From: Ditibartonella choladocola | GTDB taxonomy: Bacteria > Pseudomonadota > Alphaproteobacteria > Rhizobiales > Rhizobiaceae | Direction of reading: 5' to 3' | DNA: 64,000 bases | NCBI RefSeq assembly: GCF_002007565.1 | Contig: NZ_CP015625.1 | Coordinates: 2,046,001 to 2,110,000, forward strand | Part shown: positions 26,678 to 35,418 of the stretch, piece after piece | How the letters are laid out: each line of letters begins with the position of its first letter | How positions within the stretch are numbered: the first letter of the stretch is position 1 | The notes under the pieces: generated by a model | Database searches by the model: none | What the model saw: only the letters and a program-made list of their open reading frames with translations | Told to the model about the DNA's origin: nothing | Program-made: the position numbers and the translations under genes

Positions 26678-27421
26678 TTAACGGGTAAAACGGCCGATAT
26701 AGCGGCCAAGAATGGTGATTTCGCTCAAATTCAGAATGCGCGGTTTGTGGTGGGGATTATCCGATATGACCTCGACCTCGATTTCATCGGCACCGGGGCG
26801 AGAGACAATTTCCAACCGCTTGATGATAACCCCGCCAAGCTCGTCAGCCAGCGCATAAATTCCCGGAGGGGACGGAACACGGTGCGATATGTCGATAAAC
26901 ACCGCATCGCCATCATGAATGGTGGGCGACATGCTATCCCCATAAGCGGGAAGAACGGCAACATTGGACGCTACAACATTGAGTTTTGCCAAGAGGCTTT
27001 CGGGTAAACGCCAAAAATCCCGTATTACTTCTGTCGAAATCTGAACAGCATTTTTGGCACCGTTCACGATCATAATTTCCCCGCCGGCGCCCATGCCTGC
27101 CTTGACATCAATTTCGGGTATTTCGCCGTCTTTCAATTGCGATCTTGTTTTGACATCGCTATCAATCCGGTCAGGAATATCGGGATCGAAACTCGATACC
27201 ATCTTGCCTTTTGCGCCATTCTCGCCCGTCAAAAGATAAGAGGCGCTCACGCCGAATTTGCGGCCATAAATGGCAGCCTCTTCAGGCCCGAATTCATTCT
27301 GCCCGTTTTCGTGCGCCCGATAGGTCGAATGGCTCACACCAATTGCATCCGCAGCTTTCGTTGCAGATGAAAAGCCCGCTTTCAGCCGTGCCTCGCGTAA
27401 TCTTTGTCCCATCGTGTCCAT
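26678..27421 (-). CDS. S24-type phage repressor (CI/LexA-like), intact nucleophile
   Basis: An XRE domain (MGQRLREARLKAGFSSATKAADAIGVSHSTYRAHENGQ) and a C-terminal S24 domain with GDSMSPTIHDGDAVFIDI, plus a later Lys in GGVIIKRLEI. This one keeps the Ser nucleophile, so it should be able to self-cleave on RecA activation. The start is put at 27421 because the upstream in-frame codons lie over two operator dyads; 27412 is also possible. No clear SD site is present, so it may be leaderless, as some cI mRNAs are. Likely the active lysogeny switch of the element. Confidence 0.9.
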   Translation of the reverse strand: MDTMGQRLREARLKAGFSSATKAADAIGVSHSTYRAHENGQNEFGPEEAAIYGRKFGVSASYLLTGENGAKGKMVSSFDPDIPDRIDSDVKTRSQLKDGEIPEIDVKAGMGAGGEIMIVNGAKNAVQISTEVIRDFWRLPESLLAKLNVVASNVAVLPAYGDSMSPTIHDGDAVFIDISHRVPSPPGIYALADELGGVIIKRLEIVSRPGADEIEVEVISDNPHHKPRILNLSEITILGRYIGRFTR

Positions 27422-27460
27422 AACATAGATTATGTCAGAATAATAAACATAAATCATGTT
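27422..27460. promoter_or_regulatory. Two operators at the repressor start
   Basis: AACAT-AGATT-ATGTC (27422-27436) contains a perfect ACATA/TATGT dyad; AACAT-AAATC-ATGTT (27446-27460) is a perfect 5-5-5 dyad. Centres are 24 bases apart. They sit directly at the repressor's start, as expected for autorepression and for control of a rightward promoter. Confidence 0.78.
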
Positions 27461-28039
27461 GACAAGAGGTGTAAAATGATGTTGTTATACAACCTGTCGC
27501 TATTATAACGCGAATAACAACATGATAAATGTTTAATGGTGGCGAAAAAGTTGAGGAAGGTGCGGTGCGTGTTTTCCTGCAAGGTTTATTAGACGGCGTA
27601 TTTGCCATGTTTCGGGGTGGAACAAATGGACAAATCAGATATTGGCGTGTTGTCAGATATTGGCGCATTGTCAGATATTGGCGTATTGTCAGATATTGGC
27701 GTGTCACGATTATTCGACACCGATATTTTGCATGAAATACAACCGTTGACCTGCTTTAACCGCAAGCCCGCACTGTTGACTTGGCCTTTAGAAGCTTCAA
27801 CCGAAATACCAGCAACAGATGATGAAGGCGCATTAAAAAGCATTTTACAAAGCGCACAGGTCTTGAAATACCAATCTTGCGCTGCGCCTTCTTCCGGCAG
27901 TTTCAAAAAGCTGTTTGAAAATGCTGGTGGAAGCACCTGTTGCGGGCAGAAGGTGCTTGCGCCCCGTTCATTATGCCGAACGTTTTTATGCAGCTCGTCT
28001 TCTTTAGCCCGATCTTTTTTTAAGAAAAGCAAATTATAC
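27461..28039. other. Region with an 18-bp tandem repeat and no convincing gene
   Basis: Overlapping open frames exist on both strands (for example 27589-28113 minus), but none has recognisable content or a good start. The repeat at 27635-27703 keeps several frames open by its period of 18. I leave it unannotated apart from the repeat. Confidence 0.5.
27635..27703. repeat. 18-bp tandem repeat, almost four units
   Basis: Units of TCAGATATTGGCG(T/C)(G/A)TTG start at 27635, 27653, 27671 and 27689, differing at one or two positions. The period is a multiple of three, like the other repeats in this genome segment. Confidence 0.92.
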
Positions 28040-28333
28040 TTATTCGGCTTTGGCTCTGTCGGAAGCACTATCATCCGGCGAGCCTGCACCTTCTGCAGAA
28101 GCCTTTCTGGCATTGGTATTTTCGAGTGTCACATCATATTTCTGCGGCTCGGCAAGGAAATTTTCCGGTTTGCCGACAGCGATCATACATTTGGCGAAAA
28201 GCGGCAGAACATCCTTGCTATCAATCGTATTTTCAGAAGCACCGGCAATAATACTGAACAAACGGAATGCGACTTCTTCCGGTGTGGCTGCTGCATTGAC
28301 AGTTGCAGATCTGATCGGGTTAATAACGGGCAT
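28040..28333 (-). CDS. Phage protein of unknown function, 97 aa
   Basis: Begins MPVINPIRSATVNAAATPEEVAFRLFSIIAGASE and ends with a charged, Ala/Ser-rich tail. No known domain is seen. The ATG at 28333 is preceded by AAAGGA with good spacing, which favours it over the ATG pair at 28354-28357. It is transcribed leftward, opposite to the replication-like genes at 28.6 kb, and may belong to an early leftward transcript. Confidence 0.6.
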   Translation of the reverse strand: MPVINPIRSATVNAAATPEEVAFRLFSIIAGASENTIDSKDVLPLFAKCMIAVGKPENFLAEPQKYDVTLENTNARKASAEGAGSPDDSASDRAKAE

Positions 28334-28582
28334 TCTTTTTCCTTTGTCTTTCATCAATCACTTGATGAAATAGTTAAACAACTTGTTGTTTTTATCAAGG
28401 CAATAGCAATCGCCATTTTTAAACCGGTGAGCCTTTCTGCTTTCGGGAAAAGGCTTTGTTTGAGCGCACCTTTTTTTGCCCGTGCAGGACAACAAAGATC
28501 AAACCGAATTTTTAAAAGCATTGTTTCGAGCGCAACAAAAGTCTGCTTGTCCGCAAAAAGCGTAACCGGAAAAATCAAAGAT

Positions 28583-28723
28583 ATGACCCGAAAAAGCAAG
28601 GCTTTGGCACTTCAAGGTGGAAGCGTTTTTGAAGCCGGTTTTTCTCCAGAATTATTGGAATTTTTTGCGCGTCAATTGTGCAGCCAACCAACATTTTCCA
28701 AGGCAGAGAAGAGAGTTTTATAA
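28583..28723 (+). CDS. Small early-region protein, 46 aa
   Basis: Reads MTRKSKALALQGGSVFEAGF, then SPELLEFFARQLCSQPTF to the end. No known family. Its stop is one base before the ATG of the next gene (TAA-A-ATG), and the next gene's SD-like AGAGAAGAGAG lies inside it, so the two look translationally coupled. This coupling is the main support for it being real. Confidence 0.5.
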   Translation: MTRKSKALALQGGSVFEAGFSPELLEFFARQLCSQPTFSKAEKRVL

Positions 28724-28724
28724 A

Positions 28725-29732
28725 ATGGATTCGTCAACACTACGCCGCCTTGCCGGTTTGAACCTTTCTACCGAACAAATGTCGGCTATTCTGGAACTTC
28801 TTGCCGATATAGACGAGCGGGAAGACCAGCGCCGTGCCCGTACACGCGAGCGTGTGCGCCGTTTCAGGCTGACACGGAAAAACAATGTAACGTTACAAGA
28901 GGAAAATTGTAACGGCGAGGAAACATTACCCCTTTCCCCTAAAAGAAAGGTTCCCCCACACCCCCTTAAAGAAAATAACCCCTTTCCCGCTTTCTCTGAA
29001 ACGTCGTCTGATGCGCTTGTCGAAGAGCCAACAGACGAAAAAGGCGGGCACGGTTTTCCCCTTTGCCAAAATAGAAATTTAACGGAAAATCCCGCGGGGT
29101 GCGAGCAGAACAAAGCTTGTTCTTTTGCCGTGAGTTTGCCCAAGGACAAGGCTTGTTCCTTTTCTGAAAGTTCCGCTTTTCCGCAAGCAGAAAATGCGCC
29201 ACTTTCAGCGATCACCGGAACGTTGTCTGCGGCTGAAAAGGACGAGGCTTCAGGCGCAATTTCAGCTTCCGGCATAAGCGCGGACGTGCCGCTTTTGCCT
29301 TCACCTTCGGGAATTTTTGGAAGCCGGAATTTTGGAAAAAACGAAGTTCCAGAGCTTGCAATAAGCCGCCCCGACAAACGTGATTTTGAAGCCGAATTTC
29401 ATGAAATTTTCTGGCCTGCTTTCCCCAACAAATGCGGCAAGCCGAAAGCACTAACGGCGTTTTTGAAAGCGCGCAAAAAAGACAGTCTTGCCGCCATCAT
29501 GGCGGGGCTTCAACGCTATATCGCCGACAAGCCGCCCGACCGCCCCTGGCTTAACCCGACAACGTTTCTCAATCAGGAACGCTGGAATGACCAACCGGCC
29601 CCCGTAATGGAGCGAAAAAATGCAAAATTCGGATATGATAAAAGATCGACAGCCAGAAAAGTTACCGATGCGATGGCCCGTCTCGCACCTCGATTTGACG
29701 CTTGCCAAACTCGTTTCCCTCACGACAGGTGA
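28725..29732 (+). CDS. Phage replication-initiation-like protein
   Basis: 335 residues. The N-terminus (MDSSTLRRLAGLNLSTEQMSAILELLADIDEREDQRRARTRERVRR) is a short helical region seen in phage replication proteins. A long, probably disordered middle follows. The C-terminal part FEAEFHEIFWPAFPNKCGKPKALTAFLKARKK is the FxxFWxxYPxKxGKxxAxxAF module found at the C-terminus of many prophage replication and DnaT-like proteins, ending in PWLNPTTFLNQERW. The start follows the stop of a 46-residue gene by one base. Its last 113 bases overlap the next gene in another frame. Confidence 0.75.
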   Translation: MDSSTLRRLAGLNLSTEQMSAILELLADIDEREDQRRARTRERVRRFRLTRKNNVTLQEENCNGEETLPLSPKRKVPPHPLKENNPFPAFSETSSDALVEEPTDEKGGHGFPLCQNRNLTENPAGCEQNKACSFAVSLPKDKACSFSESSAFPQAENAPLSAITGTLSAAEKDEASGAISASGISADVPLLPSPSGIFGSRNFGKNEVPELAISRPDKRDFEAEFHEIFWPAFPNKCGKPKALTAFLKARKKDSLAAIMAGLQRYIADKPPDRPWLNPTTFLNQERWNDQPAPVMERKNAKFGYDKRSTARKVTDAMARLAPRFDACQTRFPHDR

Positions 29733-30282
29733 AGGCTTTCCGCCCCGCTTCAAGGCGGGAAAGAAACCGACAAACGCTCAAATTGCAACAATCAAGCACA
29801 CGCTTGAGGAAGCAAAAAACACACTTTTAAAAAAGGCACGAAGCGACGAAATCATGGACCAGTTTTTGCTGCTTTCGGGCGGTATGCGGCTGCCCCGTGA
29901 TTTAGACGGGGAAAGTGCGGCCAAATCCTATATGATTGCGCTTTCCGGCTTTTCCAGCTTTGCCATTATGCAATCGGTGCTTTTGATTATTCGCGGCAAA
30001 GTGGAAGGCTTCAACAAAACCTTCATGCCGACAGCGCCGGAACTCGCCGCTTTTTGCGAACATATCGAAAAAACCGAATGGTTGAAAATCGACACTGTGG
30101 AGCGGCTTTTAAGAGCCGGTGAAGAAGAACAAAACGACGTTTTAATTCCAGAGGCGCGGGAAGACAAACCGGCTTGTGACCACAAAACCACGACCGCAAG
30201 CGAAAACAAAACAACAAAACATGAAACAGAGCGGCAAGTTTCCCGCCCGCAAAAGAAATGCGCGTTCAATGAAGCCGGATGA
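29620..30282 (+). CDS. Phage early protein of unknown function, 220 aa
   Basis: Not recognised as a named family. Residues 20-170 look globular and helical (HLDLTLAKLVSLTTGEGFPPRF, IMDQFLLLSGGMRLPRDLDG, FAIMQSVLLIIRGKVEGFN), while the C-terminal 50 residues are charged and low-complexity. A GGAG site precedes the ATG at 29620. It overlaps the replication-like gene by 113 bases; later starts at ATG 29635 or 29668 would shorten but not remove the overlap. Its position suggests a replication accessory or loader protein. Confidence 0.65.
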   Translation: MQNSDMIKDRQPEKLPMRWPVSHLDLTLAKLVSLTTGEGFPPRFKAGKKPTNAQIATIKHTLEEAKNTLLKKARSDEIMDQFLLLSGGMRLPRDLDGESAAKSYMIALSGFSSFAIMQSVLLIIRGKVEGFNKTFMPTAPELAAFCEHIEKTEWLKIDTVERLLRAGEEEQNDVLIPEAREDKPACDHKTTTASENKTTKHETERQVSRPQKKCAFNEAG

Positions 30283-30468
30283 AACGGAATGGGATAGCAA
30301 CAGACAATACGGGACAATGTGGGACGGTATGGGACGACATGGAACATCTGTGAAAAGCCCAATGGTTTTTTCAAAAGCGCAAGAACCACAAGATTTCAAA
30401 CAACAACACTTCAAACTCAAGACTTCAAACAACAACCCGATAATAAGCGATCATGAAAGGCTTTAACC

Positions 30469-31074
30469 ATGCAGGAAGTTGAAATTATCAGATTGAAAGC
30501 CCGTTCAAAAGCAGGCAAACTCCGGCTCAAGCGCGGGCGCGGAAGGCCACGTATCGAAGGTATTGCGCGCGAACCGAATGGCAGGCGCAGCCGCGCAAAA
30601 AAACCACGCGAGGCGATTGACCGTCTTGCTATTTTGATGCGTGCAAAGCACACCGGCCTTTCCGAAAAACAGGCAAAAGACCCGCGCGCTTCCACCTATA
30701 TCGGCAGGCTTTTTTTGGCCGGACCCGAATGCGGCGGCATTAGCGAAGACCAGTATAATGCGGCGCTGAAATTTATCGAGGTTGATAACAATTATAAAAA
30801 AGCATTGCTTTCGCCTGCCGCCTATTATGACGATTTTAACAGCACGCCCAATCCCGAACTTTATGAAGCATTTTGCAAGCGCGCAAAAAAGCAATATCTT
30901 GCCGCGAGGGAAGCCATTCAGGAAGCGCAATTCGATAACAGAATTGATAACCTTTATGCCGCTTTGCAGTATATCGTGCTGGAAGATCTCGAATTGCCGC
31001 ACCTTGTCGGCGCAACACGGCTTGTGCTCAATGCGCTAAACCGGCATTTTTTTCTTGCCAATAAAGGTCATTAA
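30469..31074 (+). CDS. Phage protein of unknown function, 201 aa, basic N-terminus
   Basis: The N-terminal 50 residues are strongly basic (LKARSKAGKLRLKRGRGRPRIEG, then REPNGRRSRAKKPREAID) with an AT-hook-like GRGRPR, suggesting nucleic-acid binding. The rest is helical (YIGRLFLAGPECGGISEDQYNAALKFIEVDNNYKKALLSP), a type common between replication and terminase genes in alphaproteobacterial prophages. It may be a late-gene regulator; function unproven. A perfect hairpin (31341-31366) lies 270 bases downstream. Confidence 0.7.
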   Translation: MQEVEIIRLKARSKAGKLRLKRGRGRPRIEGIAREPNGRRSRAKKPREAIDRLAILMRAKHTGLSEKQAKDPRASTYIGRLFLAGPECGGISEDQYNAALKFIEVDNNYKKALLSPAAYYDDFNSTPNPELYEAFCKRAKKQYLAAREAIQEAQFDNRIDNLYAALQYIVLEDLELPHLVGATRLVLNALNRHFFLANKGH

Positions 31075-31340
31075 ATTTTTAATGACCCTAATGGCGCAAC
31101 ACGTATTCTATTTTGCAAGGGGATTTTCTTGAGCCGCAGGAAATTTAACTTGCAAACGAAATTTTATAAGTTTGTTGCAATTTGTTATGCGGACGGAAAG
31201 ACTATCTTTGTAGATGGGTCTGCTTTTAGCAAAAATTACAGCCTGAAAGAGCAAGCTTGGCTTGCAACTTATACGGGGCGTTGCAACGCAGCGAGGAAGT
31301 CCAGCCCGCCGCGTCCATTCTGACATAAAATACAATTTCT
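31075..31340. other. Spacer with a doubtful 64-codon frame
   Basis: A TTG-started frame (31129-31323, plus) with AAGGGG upstream encodes a peptide of unclear nature. I do not call it a gene, but it ends just before a strong terminator, so it could be the tail of the transcript. Confidence 0.35.
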
Positions 31341-31366
31341 AAAAGGCAGGCTCTCCCCTGCCTTTT
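31341..31366. terminator. Bidirectional Rho-independent terminator
   Basis: AAAAGGCAGG and CCTGCCTTTT form a perfect 10-bp stem around CTCTCC, with A and T tracts on both sides. It separates the rightward early genes from the leftward accessory gene at 31513. Confidence 0.85.
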
Positions 31367-31512
31367 AAATACCTTGCGCAATTTATCACCCCGCAGTGAC
31401 GGGTGAAGCGAAAACAGACAATTTAACCGCCCCACTTGGGTTGATAGAGATAGAAGAGATTTAAAATTTAAAGGATAATCATTTATTTTTACGCGCACGT
31501 GACTATTTACGC

Positions 31513-33123
31513 TCATTTTTTATCGTCAGGTGGGGAATAATGCATGCGCATTGGGTCGTTCATTAGTTCATTAAATTGTTTTTCTGAAGTAATCTTTGTT
31601 AACAATTTTTCATCATCGTCTTCCTTGAAACCTTTCGGTTCGCATTTCGGATAATAATAGCATTTGTCAAATACAACTTTTCTTTCACTTTTTAGTACTC
31701 CAAGACGCTCATATATCCAGGTCAAGCAATCACTAAAGTCACATTCATAGAAAGTATTGTAGCTATCGTTGTTATCCGGAAGGTGCTTTTTAGGTACTAT
31801 TCGCTTTCCCTTGATTTTCCCAGTTATCGGATTTTCAACTAACGTATATAGCGGCGCATAGGTATAGCGAATTTTACAATTACGGAAATGACAATCGAAG
31901 GTTGCAATTTTCTCAATCGTTGGCAACGGATGTCCGGGATTTGCACCATAAAAAATGCAGTTCAAAAATCCGAATTGATACTCGGATTTTGGTTTTACAA
32001 CTCGCTGGATAAATCCATAACCAAAAGCCAGCCCAATATATGAAACGTATAAATTTTTTATTTCAAATTCATTCAAATAATTTACATCATCATCTGGCTC
32101 ATCACAGTCTGTACGTGATATTATTATGTATCCGTCGATATAAAAATGATGCGGATTATTTTCGACAAGTTGATCAGCATAAAGGATTGCGCGCAGTCGG
32201 GCTTTATTCGCTGTCGTGATGTCAGTAGCACCAGTTATAAAATCTGCTATTAAATTGAATGCTTCTTCCCGAAGAGGACCTTCAGGGTCACTTGCAACTG
32301 CATTCAAAAAGGAAAGACCTGCATATTTTTGCGCATCACTTTCGCTGCTTAATAGTTTTGATGCTTCTGCGATAAGCTGGGCAGTATCACGCCGTTTTAC
32401 CATGGCAATTTCATTGTCATGACGTTTGCCATCCTGCTTCTTTTCTTCAAGCTCGATTGATTTGTTTTTTGTCGCTTTGGCCGCCCAGAAAAATGTAACA
32501 AGACCGGCCGTGGCCAGCGCTACATTTTTAATATCAATGCCACCGAAAAAGGTTGAATTGTCTTGACCCGGATAAAAATAGAGAAAAGCAATTGTCCCGA
32601 ACAATGTGCCGAGAATTAAAGTAACGTTTAAAACATCAACGGCAAAACGGTTGCTGGCAAAATCGACACTTTGGCGAATATCTGCATTTTTCAACGGGAA
32701 AAAGGCTGCATTAATCCAGCCATTCAAAGCCACGAATAAAAGCGTTGCGACAATGGCAACAAGGGAAATAACTTTCAATCTATATTGAAAGTCCTGAAAG
32801 GGATAAAAAACCGATAGACAGAGGAAAACAATACATAAAATAGTCGAGCCGAGAAGCACAAGCCAGTTTGTTTCTTTCGTGATGATTGCGGGAAGCAAGA
32901 TGAATATGTCTGCCAAACCGACACAAGAAAAAATGCCCACCCCAAGAATGTTGTTACTTGTTTCGAGAAAAAAATAATTCGGAAGAGACAAAGCTATTGC
33001 TACAATTAAAAAGAAAACACCAAGCCGGAACATGCGCTTTTTAAAAGCGATGAATTTCTCATCTGCTTCACTTGCTTGTTCAAGATTATCGATTTGTTTA
33101 TCGGTATTGGTATTTGAAGGCAT
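31513..33123 (-). CDS. Accessory membrane protein with pentapeptide-like C-terminal domain (cassette copy 1)
   Basis: 536 residues. Six hydrophobic segments occupy about 30-225, ending in NVALATAGLVTFFWAAKATKNKSIELEE. A helical linker (LIAEASKLLSSESDAQKYAGLSFLNAVA) follows. The C-terminal ~230 residues contain degenerate pentapeptide-like strips: FLNCIFYGANPGH, FDCHFRNCKIRY, FYECDFSDC and VFDKCYYYPKCEPKGF. No named family is recognised. It is transcribed against the phage genes between two phage modules, and a broken paralogue lies next to it, so it is a typical moron. Superinfection exclusion or abortive defence is a reasonable guess; nothing proves it. A conserved 36-codon peptide gene is divergent from its start. 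Confidence 0.75.
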   Translation of the reverse strand: MPSNTNTDKQIDNLEQASEADEKFIAFKKRMFRLGVFFLIVAIALSLPNYFFLETSNNILGVGIFSCVGLADIFILLPAIITKETNWLVLLGSTILCIVFLCLSVFYPFQDFQYRLKVISLVAIVATLLFVALNGWINAAFFPLKNADIRQSVDFASNRFAVDVLNVTLILGTLFGTIAFLYFYPGQDNSTFFGGIDIKNVALATAGLVTFFWAAKATKNKSIELEEKKQDGKRHDNEIAMVKRRDTAQLIAEASKLLSSESDAQKYAGLSFLNAVASDPEGPLREEAFNLIADFITGATDITTANKARLRAILYADQLVENNPHHFYIDGYIIISRTDCDEPDDDVNYLNEFEIKNLYVSYIGLAFGYGFIQRVVKPKSEYQFGFLNCIFYGANPGHPLPTIEKIATFDCHFRNCKIRYTYAPLYTLVENPITGKIKGKRIVPKKHLPDNNDSYNTFYECDFSDCLTWIYERLGVLKSERKVVFDKCYYYPKCEPKGFKEDDDEKLLTKITSEKQFNELMNDPMRMHYSPPDDKK

Positions 33124-33159
33124 TCTTCGCTTTTTCCCCTTCTCTCACCCTAGCGATTT

Positions 33160-33270
33160 ATGCCAAAAGTTCAGACAAAAGCAATGTTAGGCTGTGGTTT
33201 TCCCCTTTTTGCAACCGCTATTTGTGTGATGTGTTTGCTTGTCTATTGTTGCAACCTTCCGCGAAAATGA
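33160..33270 (+). CDS. Small Cys-rich hydrophobic peptide, 36 aa (cassette copy 1)
   Basis: Reads MPKVQTKAMLGCGFPLFATA, then ICVMCLLVYCCNLPRK. It is one short transmembrane helix rich in Cys. It starts 37 bases from the start of the membrane protein, on the opposite strand. The paralogous cassette carries the same peptide (35419-35556) with many silent changes and conservative replacements (V/I, L/I), which is the signature of selection on a protein. The size and shape fit a type I toxin-like or holin-like peptide. Function unknown. Confidence 0.55.
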   Translation: MPKVQTKAMLGCGFPLFATAICVMCLLVYCCNLPRK

Positions 33271-33725
33271 GGAAAGAGCGGCAAAAACGGAGTTCAGTGG
33301 TAATAGATGAATCTCGAAAGGAAGGCTAAAAAAATAAAGTGCAGGAAAAAGCACGCATTCACTTGAGTTCTTTTAATTTCATATTCTCTATCACTATTTA
33401 AATAGGTGTGCGGGTGCAGGCAAAAAGCTTAGAATGCAGCGGGAAAAAGCCGCGCTGGTTTTTACAAAAAAAATTTTTCAATTTCCCATTTAATTTTTTC
33501 TACTAAAATAGAAACCGCTTTCATGGCATTCAGTGACATAACAATTATTCGTCTCTAATGAGGGAGGTTATCTATTCTGAGGCATAAAATTTTCGGTGAT
33601 CTTTACGTCACACATCTCCGGCGGGTATCGGCCTGAGTTGTTTGAATGCCACAACTTTTAAAAAGACGTACACCTATAGTCACAGTTCGTTCTTAAGCTT
33701 AAGTAAAATTTTGAATAGTTTAGTC
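33271..33725. other. Spacer between the two membrane-protein cassettes
   Basis: No gene. Parts (from about 33400 on, such as GCAGGCAAAAAGCTTAGAATG and GCGCTGGTTTTTACAAAAA) are similar to 35690-35760 behind the second peptide, so the duplicated unit extends beyond the two genes. Confidence 0.6.
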
Positions 33726-35383
33726 TTAATCGTCAGGTGGGGCGTATTGCATGAACGACGAACTGCCGATCAGTTCTTCAAATTGTTCTTTTGAAGTTAT
33801 TTCAGTCAATAGCGCTCCGTCGCGTTCTTTAACGAAACCCTTGGGTTCATGCCCTGAATAATAAAAGCAATTGATGAACGCATTTTCAGCCACTATCTCG
33901 GAGATTTCCCCTTCCATTCGGTTAGACGGGCGCAAAATATTCCAACCGTCAGAGTCACTAAAATCGCATTGTTCAAATTTGTTGTTTAACGGAGTGAAAT
34001 TACCTTTTTGACCAGTGGTCGACAATGTTTCCAGCTTTTTTGAATAACCTTTGACAATACCGATTTTACATTTTTTGAAATGACAATTGTGGGCATAAAT
34101 CAGTATTATTTTTTCAATGCCATTCTGCCCGGAAAATTTTTCAAAATTACAATTATTATAAGCGACCAATTTACGGTTGATATTATTTATAAAATTCCGT
34201 TCAATATAAGTTGTCAATTTACGTTCAACGCGATAAAATAGCCTTTTTATAATACACTTTTCTTTATCATTGTTTTCCTCATTATTAGAAGAAATAGAAT
34301 TTAAAAACTTTTTTTCGTTAGAAAACGTGAAATTTTCATAGACGATGTTCAACTGAGAAAAACGATAATTCACGTTACTTTCAGTTAACTCGCTTGACGA
34401 TAATTTAATAAGTTCATCAATGTCATCATCCAAAAAATCGGTCTTCAAACGGTCACTCAGATACTCCATAGCGCGTATTCGCTGTTTGTTAGCCGTTGTG
34501 ATGTCGTTTGCATTTAAAATAAAGTCTGCTATCAAATTAATGGCTTCTTTCTGAAGCGGTCCTTCGCTTTGGGCGGCAATCATATTCAGATAAAAAAGGC
34601 CGACATATTTTTTGTCTTTATGCGGGGCACTTAAAAAAGAGAGCCGTCCGAAAAAAGGCGACCAACTTCACGACTTCGCGTTATATCAAGTTCAATAGAT
34701 TTACTTTTCGCGCTCTTTGCTGCCCAAAAAAAAGTCACAAGACCGACAGTCGCAAGAGCAATATGCGTTACATTTATTCCAGTAAAAAAGGATACGTTGC
34801 TTTCTCCAGAATAGAAAAGAATATAAACAACGATTCCGAATAGAATTCCAATATATGTCGTATAAGTTAAAACGTCTACCGCAAAACGACTGCTCACGGT
34901 ATCGATTTCAAATTTTACATTATTTTGTGAATATGGAAATAAAAATGTATTTATTATATTGTTCACAAACAATAGAATTATTCCGATTATTAGAGAATAT
35001 AATCCTATATTACTTCCATGAAATAATATTTCATTTTGATAATTAGTTAATTCAATATTGTTATTATTATATTGGTTAATTAACATAATATAGTAAATAT
35101 GAACAATCGCAGAAAATAACAGAGAAATAAAAAATGTTATTATAAATATTTTATATATTTTTCCTTTATTTTTTTCAGAAAATTCTATTATCATTAATAA
35201 CATACATAATAAAAATAAAAATAGTGAAAAGAAGACCATTATAACTACTGTCATTTCATTCGGTAACGGAATAAAAAATGAGAACTCAAAAATTGGTATT
35301 ATTAAATAAAAAATATATTTATTCCAACGTTCAAGTTTTTTCCTAATACTTTTTGATAAAATATATCTATTATCTAATGACAT
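33726..35383 (-). pseudogene. Frameshifted paralogue of the 31513-33123 membrane protein (cassette copy 2)
   Basis: Two minus-strand frames together make one full homologue. The 250-codon part 34631-35383 holds the membrane segments through NVTHIALATVGLVTFFWAAKSAKSKSIEL. The part 33726-34583 and the codons just before it hold the linker and pentapeptide-like domain, ending EPKGFVKERDGALLTEITSKEQFEELI much as in copy 1. A one-base slip inside one of the A6 runs at 34633-34638 or 34651-34656 breaks the frame; in the shifted frame the sequence continues SAPHKDKKYVGLFYLNMIAA, matching copy 1. The DNA is very AT-rich. Decay, a sequencing error or phase variation are all possible. Confidence 0.75.
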
Positions 35384-35418
35384 TGGTTCTTATCCGATAT
35401 TGTTCCCACAGCGAATTT

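Noticed and set aside
27635..27703. Possible CRISPR array
   Set aside because: Units are directly abutting 18-mers without spacers, and no cas genes are in the window.
27602..28723. A 373-codon plus-strand open frame
   Set aside because: Low-complexity start made by the 18-bp repeat, Cys/Ser-rich unfoldable middle antisense to a better gene (28040-28333). Only the last 46 codons, coupled to the next gene, look real.
31129..31323. 64-codon frame before the 31341 terminator
   Set aside because: TTG start, no recognisable pattern, no second copy; kept only as a note on the spacer.
34633..34656. Programmed -1 frameshift joining the two halves of the membrane protein
   Set aside because: The T-runs do not form a canonical X-XXY-YYZ heptamer in the reading frame used, and copy 1 is continuous without any shift.
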